A stretch of DNA of 64,000 nucleotides from Aquilaria yunnanensis (taxonomy: Eukaryota > Streptophyta > Magnoliopsida > Malvales > Thymelaeaceae): positions 74,554,001 through 74,618,000 of the forward strand of contig CM077599.1 of the NCBI GenBank assembly GCA_039654915.1. Reading direction: 5' to 3'. The position numbers and the translations under genes were made by a program. Within the stretch, counting starts at the first letter, position 1. Every line of letters starts with the position of its first letter. This document shows, piece after piece, positions 12,040 through 23,072 of this stretch. The notes below the pieces were generated by a model. That model had not been told where the DNA came from. It worked only from the letters and a program-made list of their open reading frames with translations, and searched no databases.

Positions 12040-14080
12040 AAATTCTTATATATTTTTTCGATTAGTCTTTTTGTTTTTTAGGGCTTGGGGGGGGCGGGGT
12101 GTGGTTTGCTCCCACAAGTTCCACTTTCCTCACTTCCAATCAAGGGGAAAATGTGCTTCGGATTGGGTATGTACAAAGCTGCTTAAGGTTTTAGTTTTGC
12201 TTTTGCTAAAAGCTTTAGTTAATTGTTCATGTTTATGATGTATGTGAATCAACTATAAGTCCATACAGCTTCTTCATTCTTGCTTTGATTTTATGTTCCT
12301 TAACCCTCCTGCACCATGGGAGAAAAAATTCCATTATAGAGCAATACCTACCATTTGTATAGCAGGTACAAGGGTGGTTGTTGGTTGTTCCTTGGTTGCA
12401 TCAGAGTTGGAAAAGTGGCTTATATGATAGATATTCTTGGGAAAAAGAAACTAAATAGAATGAGAGATAATGAGAGATTCCTACTCAAAAATTTGACTGT
12501 CATCTGTTCGATAAAATGTTTTAAAGAGCTTTTTTCAATATCTTGGAAAGTTGATGTTCATAGGCCAAGAGACTACAGTTTTTATAAATGGCGCCTACTT
12601 TAGTCTTTTTAATAGATATTTGGTCCTTTTGTCAGATTTTTTTTTTGTTGCAGTTTCTAGAAATGTGTGATTTAATTTTTGGAATAAAGGCTTCTTAATG
12701 AAGTTGGTGGTTGAATTCTTTGAGTCAGCATTTCATAGTTAGTTTAATTTCATAATTTGATATATCCACAAAATTTATGGAACTTTCAAAATTATGAACA
12801 AGTGTCTAAAACCACAACTAGTTAGTAGTCCATCTTGTTTCACCCGTTACTGTTTTTATAGAGGGTCTTTGGATTGCCCGACTGGAAGCACATAATTCTT
12901 TTTATTGTTATAAGCAAGGAAATTTTGGCCCTTGGTTAGTTTTATGATTCCTTTTACTAAACTTGTGTTCTCTTTATTGTTATATTTAAATACTAAATAG
13001 AGCCATGTATTGCCATGCTTGTTTGTGTTTCTCTTGTTAGGTGCTGATATTTGTGTAACTAGTATTGAGTTGTTCCTTGTAGGGTGCTAAATTTCATCTT
13101 TAAGAGGTTCATTAATTTCACTTTTTTTTAGTGAACAAGTGGGTGGGTGTTCAATAAAGCACCAATGTGGTGCACCCATTCATATCAATAATCATATACA
13201 GAAAAAGAAAAAGCAGTCTCCAAAAATTCTACAGATGAGGTTGGTTGAACTATTTCTCCTTAAGGCTTGTACTTATAGCAGAAGTTTGTTCTAGGTGTTG
13301 TGTGAGTTCTTTGGCTTAACTACATTATTTCTAAGCATAAATCTCCAACATGATTTGTATTACTATCAGAATGAATGACCAGTAGAGTACTATCAAAACA
13401 GGGCACGCTTGGAAAGACAATGAGAATTATTTGATCAAGGGTAAGTGGGGGGTGCAGGCATGAGAATGAAGCTATAAGGCCTAAGTGATCAAGGAGCAGT
13501 TATTAATGTAGCAAGCTTACTGGCTTAAGAATTTGAGCTTTCGTGTCTGATTTAGCTTAATAGCCTCATGAAGTTTTATGTGATTTTAAGTTTGCTTCTA
13601 TTTGAAATGTTGTGGTCATTGAAAATTTCTTCCACATAAATCTACAGTTATTTTGCCTTGTTGTAGTATTCTTCTCTCCATTTAGCATTATTTGTTTCTT
13701 GGAGTCTCTTTGCTCATTAGTTTTTCTTCCCTAAAATCTTACCTTAGAGTTGTACTTATCAAATTTTTTTTATTTAATAAATTTATGTTCCTTTGGCTGA
13801 TTAAAATATTTACCAGGAATAGATGACATCTCTATGGCAAACAATTGGGAAGACTCCACCGGTTGCACCAGAGTCTGATGATTAGGTACTATTCGTCACC
13901 AAACTGGGTGACATTAGGGTAATATTGTCTCACATGTACTTGGATAATTTAGTTAAAACTGTGCATGTGCCAAAATACATTTTGACACTGTATGCATTAT
14001 GAATGTCAACTGTCATGTCTACATGTAAATTATTTTGAATTAATAGGAACTAGTTCTGTTTATAGTTGTTGGAGCTGTAA
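12040..14080 (+). other. Interior of the CACTA element, captured non-coding DNA and one exon-like piece
   Basis: Most of this stretch looks like intron and 3'-UTR DNA (T-rich, no repeats). At 13823-13885, after an ACCAG acceptor-like site, a short frame MTSLWQTIGKTPPVAPESDD ends in TAG. It looks like the last exon of some protein with an acidic tail, but the family was not recognised. What follows (13886-14040) resembles a 3' UTR. Confidence 0.4.
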
Positions 14081-14099
14081 GGAATGGATGTGTAAGTTG

Positions 14100-14633
14100 G
14101 AGGTGTGCTGATGAATTAGCAACAGCCAGAAGTCACAAACTATCACAAGGTAGTGAAGGCCACATGTTACAAATTAGCAATGGCCAAGCAGCACAAATTA
14201 GTGATGGCCAAACGTTACAAAAAACAACAAACTAGCAACGGCTATGCATCACAAACAATCACAAATTGGCGACGACCATGCATCACAAACTAGCAACGGT
14301 CACACATCACAAATGAACGATGACCACCCGTCATAAACTAGCGACGGGAAACATTCACAAATCAGCAATAGGAAACCATCACTAATTTAGCGACAGCTAA
14401 CTGTTGCTATTTAGTGACGACCAAACGTCGCTAAATCTCAGACAGCACACCAGTGTTGGTAAATAAGTAATTGCCATGATTGCGATGGTTAGAAGTCGCT
14501 AATTTGTGACGGTAGTCATCACTAAAAAATTAGCGGTGACTAAATTAGAAACGGACTTATTAGCAATGGTGCTAAACTAATGACGATTATTTGTTGCTAA
14601 ATACCATCGCTAAATCGATTTTTTTTAGTAGTG
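14100..14633. repeat. CACTA subterminal repeat array, right
   Basis: Units such as CTAGCAACGG, TTAGTGACGACC and AACGTCGCTAA recur in both orientations up to the terminal AGTAGTG at 14627-14633. They mirror the left array at 9040-10330. Confidence 0.75.
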
Positions 14634-14636
14634 GGA

Positions 14637-16162
14637 AATTATTGAAGCGCCAAAAAATTTTGTTTATTTAAGCAAAATATATGTTTAAAGTCTTGTTTTC
14701 TCAAAATCAAGACAAATTAAAAGTCATCAAAACGTAGGGACTAATTAAGACCGGTTAATCAAGGTGCTTAAATATGTTCATCCTAATCATCTTCCATGTA
14801 GCATGTCACTGTTGTTGATGTGGTCCTTTTTGTTCTTTTATGTTTATCTATTTTTGGTTCTTCGGGCTGTCAGAAGGAGCTGGTCTTGGTTATCCTACGC
14901 TGATGGGTTGTAATTTCCTTTGGGTAAATTACAAAAGTCTTCCTATGGTTTGATCTAACATACACTTTGTCCCATCTATATTCAAACACCTACATTTTAC
15001 CCTCTATATCATTTATAGTATTCGACAACAACTTCTGAAGCTATAAAGTAAACTGTCTGATAACCATGTTTTACTAATTTCAAGATTTTTAATTTTTTTT
15101 CAAAGTTAATCGACCTTTAAAAAAAACTGACATACATTTACAGAAAATAAAAACTAATAATTTAAAATATCTATTAATTATAAAAAAAATATTAGAGAGA
15201 CTAATAATATTAAAAAATAACTATCATATAATTTAAATTATAATTTCAAAACATCATTATTGGACAATATAAATTTTTTAACATGAAGAAGACAAACTGT
15301 CAATGAGGATAAATCTTAAGCTAATAGTAACTTCCCCATTTTTCCTTTGCATATTATTAACTAGGCGGATGTACTGGATAGCAGAGATTGTCCTCTTGTG
15401 TCAAATTCTCACCTACCCGTCGTCTCCTCTCTTTAAAAAGTTCGCGTCTCTGCAAAATTGAACAACTTTACTTCATACTGAATTCGATAAAATTTTGAAA
15501 ATTTTACAAACCACACATTGATGACCAGTCAGTCGAGATTTCTCAGTTGAGAGGAGACAACTCTACCATGCGCAATAAAGTCAAGAATGATTGCCAGTGT
15601 CAGCGGCGGCTTTACCCGCTTCTAGTTCTAGGACGAGGTTCATGAGTAGATCCAAAACCTAAAACGGCACAGCCTCAAACCAGCTGGCGCCATTCCGCCG
15701 GGATCACGGGCTGGATCCTCATTGGACGGTGGAGATGAAGAGGAGACTACTCGGGATGGTGGGCCAACCTTGCCACAACAGTGACGCGCTGATTAGGATA
15801 AGGATTTTAGTTTTCTGTAATAATTTTGTACAATATGTGACACACTTTATAAATAATTTAAATTTAAATAAATTATATTTTATTATTTATTTTCCATTCA
15901 TTACTATTTTTAATTGTATAAATTTAATTACAATAATTAATATACTGTAATAATTATAAAATATGGTTTAAACATTTGAAAATAATAGAATATGAATCAT
16001 AGAAGTATCGTCACAACATTTGTGATGATTATTATCATCGCATCACAGTGTGCGATGATAAAAATTATCACAGTGGGAGACAATAACAATCATTGCATAG
16101 GGAACCAATGAAATATTTTCAGTCTGACATAATCATTGTAGAACAATAAGAGTTTATGTCAT
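14637..16162. other. Intergenic; partial inverted-repeat element and GC-rich piece
   Basis: Bases 14925-15110 (GGGTAAATTACAAAAG, then ACCTACATTTTACCC) are related to one half of the inverted-repeat element at about 41090-41560. Bases 15540-15800 are unusually GC-rich and might be an exon remnant, but no family was recognised. A hairpin (TTATCATCGCA, 8-base loop, TGCGATGATAA) sits at 16032-16061. No gene is called. Confidence 0.35.
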
Positions 16163-16171
16163 AATTTAAAC

Positions 16172-16465
16172 GAGTTAATATTCTATGCACCGCCGGTGCA
16201 ATTTTTTTCTTTCCACCAGTGGCTTATGTTGGTAACTTTTATTAATTCTAGTTTTAGTTTTAACCTTAAATGTTTTCTGCCCTCGTCAATATTAACGTTA
16301 ACTTGAGTTGATGACTTGGATGAAATAATTGCTTCAACTCGAAATCGTCGTAGCAGCCAGCAGCCCAAAAAAAAAACAAAGCTTCTCTTCGACAGTGGTT
16401 GAATAGAAAAGAGCCTATAGCCATCATCTTTTACCTGGCATCGTCTCATGTCCGTGATTTAAAAT
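16172..16465 (+). repeat. MULE left terminal inverted repeat
   Basis: This pairs with about 27840-28134 in inverse orientation. Shared landmarks include GCACCGCCGGTGCAATTTTT (itself containing the palindrome GCACCGCCGGTGC), TTGGTAACTTTTATTAAT, GACAGTGGTTGAA and GCCATCATCTTTTACC. Identity is high in the outer 200 bp and falls inward. Confidence 0.85.
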
Positions 16466-16652
16466 AGAAAGAAAGTACGCTATCAGTCCCGATTTTGGGT
16501 TATCCTTGGCAGAAACCACAACAATCAAGGCTGATTTTGGGAGTAGAGTTTTAGCGTCTACCAAGTGTTCGAAGAAAGTCTTGAACTAATAATCTGCAGC
16601 AGCAAATATTGGAAATGAAAAAATAAAAAAGAAAAGAGATGAAGGGAATGTT

Positions 16653-16731
16653 GGGCTCACAAGCACATTCATTCGTACAGAGTGGCCATTAGTTGACATT
16701 CCTCTTAACAATGAATAATGCACCACCGCAG
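16653..16731 (+). pseudogene. Purple acid phosphatase exon fragment (N-terminal), captured
   Basis: The frame GLTSTFIRTEWP, then VDIPLNNE, matches the segment just before the fibronectin-like N-terminal domain of large plant purple acid phosphatases (the PAP10/PAP12 type). After NNE the frame meets TAA and the usual FAVPKGY stretch is deleted; an NAPPQ-like remnant precedes a GTAAGC donor. These secreted metallophosphatases release phosphate from organic esters, but this piece carries no metal-binding residues. It is inside the MULE at 16172-28134. Confidence 0.75.
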
Positions 16732-16945
16732 GTAAGCTCTAGTTTTTGTTTTCAATTTTTTTTTTGTTAATTTTCTATGCTGCAGAGGGTCAATATCACT
16801 TATTATTTTATGTTTCATTTTTTTCTGTATCCTGATTAACAAACTCCTGCTTCTGAAGCAAGATTTTTCTTCTTATCACAGCCTGATTGTGTGATCAAAG
16901 TATACTTGTAGTTTTATTCCTTAGATATAACTTCTTATTGTGTAG

Positions 16946-17146
16946 GTTCATATTACCCAAGGGGACTATGATGGGAAGGCTGTTATCATTTCATGGGTCA
17001 CTGTTGACAAACTAGGGAAAAGTGAAGTCCAATATGGCACAGCAGAGAACAAGTATTCTTCTACTGCAGAAGGAACAATGACAAACTACTCCTTTTACAA
17101 ATACAAGTCTGGTTATATTCATCAAGTGCTTGTTAATGGCCTTGGG
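16946..17146 (+). pseudogene. Purple acid phosphatase exon (fibronectin-like domain), captured
   Basis: The 201-bp exon between a TGTGTAG acceptor and a GGGGTAATT donor is fully open. It encodes VHITQGDYDGKAVIISWVTV, then KSEVQYGTAENKYSSTAEG, then NYSFYKYKSGYIHQVLVNGL. This is the N-terminal fibronectin-like domain of plant high-molecular-weight purple acid phosphatase. Downstream exons with the binuclear metal centre (GD, YAD, GNHE, HxH motifs) are not seen. The captured piece is thus a partial, non-catalytic duplicate. It keeps its introns, so capture was from genomic DNA and not from a processed transcript. Confidence 0.85.
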
Positions 17147-17669
17147 GTAATTATTAAAAAGGTAGCTAAAATATCTTAGCAAAGACTGAGCTATTTCCTT
17201 TGGCAGTTAAGAGATGACATAAATGTGTTCAGGAGTTTAGGTTGTGCCTTCATCAGTTTGTCATATTTTTGTGACTCTGCAAAGCTTTTGAGTCAGGAAA
17301 GGCCATGCAATTTGTTCTGTGCTATTGTCTGAGCTATTAAGCTTCTAAAATATCTTTTTGGATCCTGCTACTGTTCCAAAAACTTTTGTTGGTTTAGAGA
17401 TGTTGGATGGGAAAATGGTAAAACTTCTATTATTAGTTATCACAATAAATTTTGTGTGAAGGTAGCTAATATGAGATTGGTAGGTTTTGATGGGATAATT
17501 TAATTACAAATTACGGATGAAGCACCCTTATTGAATCTTAACTGTGTTACTAAGCATGGAAGTATAATCTTGATTATTGGTCAAACACCCTTACTGAGAA
17601 TTTATAATCCCATTATGTTTTTGTTTTAAATGTTCAGGAAATGTCATTCAAGAGCTGGAACTAATGGTT
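17147..17669. other. MULE interior, probable captured intron
   Basis: T-rich intron-like DNA follows the acid phosphatase exon. A short exon-like piece after TGTTCAG (17638-17674) is cut by the solo LTR. Nothing else is recognised. Confidence 0.4.
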
Positions 17670-17674
17670 CTCAG

Positions 17675-20213
17675 TGTGACGGCTCTCCTAGTAAATTAAT
17701 CAAGTAAGTGTTTATTTTACTTTGATTAAGTGTTTATTAAATTAAGTACCTCAAGTTAGCACTTTGATAAGCGAGTAAGGTAAGCTTAATTAAGTAAGTG
17801 AGTTCATAAGTGTGATTTGGCATAGTTAAACCAAGACCATTAGTTATTCTAGCTTTTAGAACCATCCTTGTGGGTTTTGAGAGCGTGTGGCACTAAGTGT
17901 GTTTTTGAGCCATTTAGAACTTAGGTGGCTAAAATGTCCAAGAAAATTAAGTATGAGAAGCTTTTAGCATCCTTTAGAGCAAAGAAATGTAGTTTTGGGT
18001 GAGAGTTTAGTGACTCATTTGAAGCTTTTGAGAGTAGGAGGACTTAAGTGCAAGGGAGGGAAGAGTTACTTTATAAGCTTATAAGCTAAGTCTTCTTCTT
18101 CCTTAGTCATTTTGTTTCTAAGTCTCAAATTCGTAGCTCCCTCTCCTCTCTCAAAATCACAGCCCAAACTTCCATTTCCTTGCAAGTTTTCATCAAATTA
18201 AGGGTGCCCAAGGTGTTAGAAAGCATCACCAAGCTTCTTTGCTAGTGTTCTAGCTCAAGTTGCTCTTTGGAAGTTAGTTTTGGACTCAAATTCGTGGGTA
18301 AGCTTCTTGGGATCATTTGGATTGATTCTAGGTTGTTTCTAGAGCTAGAAATGGTCTTAGTTTGATTGGGTTGGATGCCAAATTGCATTGGTTTTAGGTG
18401 TGGAACTCAAGGAAGCTTGAGGAAGCTTAATTGAGCTAAGGAGGCTTTGTATCAATGCTTGCTTGTGTGGCTAAATTGAGGTAAGGGTTCAAGTAATTAA
18501 GCTCAAATAATGCATGGTTTGGTAGTTTTGTGTGTGGGAATGAGTTAGGAACAAGACCCATTTAGTTTGGATTAGAAATGAGAGAGTTTGAGCAGTTGGT
18601 GTGCAAGAACGCGGCTGTCAAGCAACGCAGAAAACTGCGTTGGCGCCGCAGCGCCAGAGGTATGTACACTGGCGCCTAGGTGCCAGAGGGCGATTTTGCA
18701 CACAGAATGTTTTGTTCTTTGGCGCTGCGTCAGGGGGGCTCTAGCGCTGCAGCGCCAGAGGCAACTTCATGAAGTGTTGGCCCATTTTTCCGGCCATCTT
18801 AAGAGTAACTTAGACTCTCGGTTTCTATTCCTAGGCTATCCTAAGACGTTCCATAGCCTCGGTTGGGTCTAGAATTCATTCCTAAGGCGGGAATTATGCG
18901 TTATTTGGAAGGTAGTCAAGTTGTGTGGTTAAGAACAAAAGTGTGACTTGGGGGCTAAGTTATCCATAGTGTTTAAGTTTTTGGATGAGCATTAAGGGGA
19001 TTTAAGTGGGTTTTTAGACTCTTTATTGGCCGTATAGAGCGTCATTTGCATACGGTCAATGAAGAGAAAAACCTAAATTGATCCCAACCGAACCATATGG
19101 TTTGGTAAGTAAGCCACTAGTAGTGTTCTAAGTTAAACCTTGAGGGTTTAGCTAGTTAAACCACATAGGAAGACTACCCTGTACGATAAGTTAAGGGTAA
19201 AGGCGGGTAAGTTTGAGATAGGTGACGACCTACTCTAGAACCCGTAAGTGGGACTTAAGTGAGGTAAAGTATCCGGGATACGAGGGCCAGTATCTCAAGT
19301 ACCTCCGCCGTTTGAGCTCACGGCAAAGTTTTAAGGCACCTAGAGTGCAGAAAGTCCCAAGTGCATATATTGTGTTCATTTCATACCATACATTCATACA
19401 TTGCATATTTTATATTTTGTTGATTGTTTGAGTTGTTGGTTGATTGAATTGCTTGTTTGATTGCTTGGTTGCCATATTGCATTGTTACTGCATTTCTCCT
19501 TGCAGGTATTCAAGGGATACTTACTGAGTACTTTTAAGTACTCATTCCCTTAAGTTTTATTGTGCAGGTTCTAACACCGGGCCTAATCACTAAGTGATAG
19601 TCGAGGCCTAAGCTTTCTGTTTTGCAGGTATTTCTCTTGAGAATCCTAGTGATTCTAAGTTACTTGTAAAATAAGTTATGTGCTAACCAAGTTGTGCCTT
19701 TACAGTGTAGAGGCTAAGAGTACACAAGAACAAGATCTAGTGAAGGGTTTACACTTGGAGCTTGGTATAGCTCAAGGTGGGACTCAAGTAGTTGATCTTA
19801 GTTAGTAATTTTTGTCTCTTGTACATAGTACATTGCGTACTAAGTAAGTTGCCTCTAATAGGATACATTGAGATGTAAATCCATCTTGTTACTTTTGGGT
19901 GCATGCTAGAGGTGTAATGTATGCACAAACTGTTACTTGTAGTTAAAGCAACCAGTATTTTCAAGGTCTTGGCACGGTTTATATATGTTTTAGTGAAATG
20001 CTCGAGCAATGTTTTAATCTACGACTTATAAAATTTGTTTGCATTGCCAGGACAGAAGCATGCATAACTTAAACTGTGTAGGCTAAGAAACTAGTTGCAT
20101 ATAAATTGTTTAATTTATATTGACAAGTAATAGTTAGCCAATAGTAACTAGTGGGATTCATAAATCCCTAAGGCCTACAAGGTTATGGGGCACTGGGGCC
20201 CCGTTCCGCAACA
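17675..20213. mobile_element. Gypsy-type solo LTR (2.5 kb)
   Basis: The segment begins TGTGACGG and ends CCGTTCCGCAACA, giving the TG...CA ends of an LTR. Flanking 5-mers CTCAG (17670-17674) and CTCAA (20214-20218) look like a target duplication with one change. It has no coding domains or second LTR, as expected after recombination between two LTRs. The motif TACTGAGTACTTTTAAGTAC at about 19522-19541 and the long length resemble LTRs of Tekay/Del-type chromoviruses. A GC-rich patch (18600-18770) has repeated GCGCC/GCGCT units. It is inserted in the MULE. Confidence 0.6.
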
Positions 20214-20218
20214 CTCAA

Positions 20219-20833
20219 TGTGCCCTGGTTATGCTTTTGACTAGAGTGTGTGGACTTGATCTGTTGAGGTTACCATTGTTACTATTACTAAGCAAGGTGG
20301 ACTACTGATGAAAGCTAATACTGAGCATTTAGCTACTGTATTGTATGCTTCTGTGGAGTTTTGTTCAGTAATGCCTAGTCTGCTACAGTTATTAGTGTGA
20401 TAATTATGTACTGAACAAAAGTGATAATTAGAACATGTCTTAAGTGGTAAGTTCTCACAAGTATGTCTGTAAATTCTCGTTTTAGTAATAAAAGTAATTG
20501 TTGCCAAATTAAAACTTGTGTTGACTTTATTGATGTATCACTGTTTTTAGCAAAAGTTTAATTTGAATAAGAACAACTTCTGTTTCTACATGGAACTCAG
20601 TTCAGACAACTTAGTTTCCATTAAATCAGCATAGAACAACTTAGCATCAATATCTCCAAATAAACAAGTGGCAACCTTTAAATGAATTCATGTCTACTAC
20701 ATCCAAAAGTACTTAGTAATCCAAAAATTCAATTGTCTATTGGGAAATTTAAGAGTACATTTCTCCAAATTTTGCAATGACTTATGCATATTCATTTCTC
20801 ATTTGCATTCTGCTCAAGGTCAATAGGTAACAG
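20219..20833. other. MULE interior between solo LTR and transposase
   Basis: No gene is supported. The short minus-strand open frame at 20241-20507 shows no recognisable domain and is probably chance. Confidence 0.4.
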
Positions 20834-22889
20834 TTATGCTCTTGCTTGGTTGGAAGCAGCCATTAGCATCTCCTATATGAGTTAAACAACATGAATAACA
20901 TATTAAACTTAGCATAATGAATAATAAAATTAACAATATTATATTCAAATTATGTCATTGAAGAAACAACTTATTAATGTACCATAGATCCTAAAGGAGC
21001 ATGCCTGCTAAATGGAATGGACTGAATGCTTTCCTGATGATGCCATAAATTATTTACACATGGTTCCTATATTCAGCTCATAAAAATTAGGTTAAAATTT
21101 AATAATAGAAAAATAGAAAAGTAGAAAAACATACCAAAGCATTTATGACCTCCTCAGAGTTCATCTTTGCAACATCTGGATTTATTTGTGCCTCATTAAC
21201 AATCCTGAGAAGAGTTAATCATTGCTCTATTATAATATTAAATATAATTTGAATAATATTAAGAAAACCTATTAATAATGATAAATTTTGATTCTTTGTT
21301 TGTAAGAAATGACTAAAAACATACTTACTTCTTTTTTTGGTGTTTTGCATAAGTCCCTTTAGAGTCACCATGTCTCTTATAAATTGAAGCACTTGTGCTC
21401 TTCTTACAACTCTTTTCTACACTACTTTTTATTCTCACTGATCTAGGATGCCCTTTTGTAACCACTTGTATAGCATCTCGCAAACTCTTCCCATGAGAAA
21501 TCAATTTATCATTGCTATTTCTTTTCTCAACTTCAATAGCATCACAACTCAAGTTACAAAGTTCATCAACCAGTTTGCTAATACCATGGAGAGCATGATC
21601 ATAATACTTCTTGGACCTTGATGCTAATTCACAAAGCTCAAGAGAATGCTGCATTGCACTATTATAGCATAGAATTAGGGAATCAGATGAATTGTTTGGT
21701 AATGGATTTTGAACAATTTCTGAGGTAACATACTTCTTAGCATCTTTTGTTCATCTCCTTAGTATGTATCCTAGAGGCAATGAATAAACTTTTTTCTTCA
21801 AGAAAATAGTCCAGATATGCCTACATAATATGCCTATGAACTCAAATTTTTTACAACTACAAGAAGCTTGGCAAGATGCAGGCTCAAAAGAAACCATGTA
21901 AAATGGCTTTTGCTTACTAACCTCATATACCTTGTAAAGCTTAGTCTCACAAATATCTCAACTTTGTTAGAAACAAACTTTTGGGCATTAATCAACTCAT
22001 CTTGAAATAACTTGAATATTTTCCTTGTGTAAACTTGAGATGCTTTAGGTTCCATGAGATATAAAGTTTTAAACACAGGTCTTGAATTCATAGTCTTGAA
22101 GTTCTATTGTCGTTCTTTATTATATCGATCATCTAATGCTTCTTCAAATTGCTTCACAAACTTACTCACAGAAATGTTGGCATTTACATAATCCTTAAAG
22201 AACTTATTCAAACTTTCACTCCTTTGTGTTGTTGACATACCGGTAAAAAAAATCCTGTGTGAAAATGTAAGAATTCACTTTTCTTGAATAAAGTATATCT
22301 TATCAAGCCAAGAATTACCTTGTAAGTTATACTTTAATGTGACATCTATCCAGGCATCTTCAAAGTCTTCAGGTGAAATTGGCCCATGAATACAATTGTT
22401 GAAGTCTTTCTTGAAATATTCATTTTGATGATAGACATAGCTCAAATTTTGTGGAATTTTTTTTTCTATGTGCCACATATAGTAATGATGATTAGTATTT
22501 GGAAGAATTTTGGCAATTGCATTACTGATGACTGAATCTTAATTAGTGATGATCATTGATGGAGCCTTCCCAAACATTGCTTCAAACCAAGTCTTGAGTA
22601 ACCAAATGAAAGTCTCTTTCGTCTCATCTCATAAAAGAACACAACCAAACAAAATAGACTAAAAATGGTGGTTTACTCCAGTAATTGGTACAAATGGCAC
22701 TTTATATTTATTTTTCAAATAAGTAGGATCAGATGCCAAAACATCACCAAAGTATTTGTATGCAATTCTTGAATGTGAATCAACCCAAAAGCAATTTGCA
22801 AAACACCCATCAATATCTGATTGAATTGAAAAAAAAAATCCTGGATCATTTGTCTGACAATTTTTCAAATAATCTAGCATCGTTTAGGC

Positions 22890-23033
22890 TATTAGCGATA
22901 ATAGTTAACTTAGTTTAGAAGTCATCTTTATCTTATCTTCTCATGTATTTGTATCCTGCTGTAAACCAACTACTGATATATAAATACACATAAAGCATAG
23001 TCTATTTGATGCGCTGCAATTCTAAGTCTTTCA
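22890..23033 (+). repeat. Copia 5' LTR
   Basis: The 144-bp LTR runs from TATTAGCGATAATAG to AAGTCTTTCA and contains a TATATAAATAC promoter-like site at about 22976-22986. It is followed directly by the primer-binding site. Confidence 0.92.
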
Positions 23034-23072
23034 TGGTATCATAGCCATTAATGACTCATGTCTAAAAGGAAA

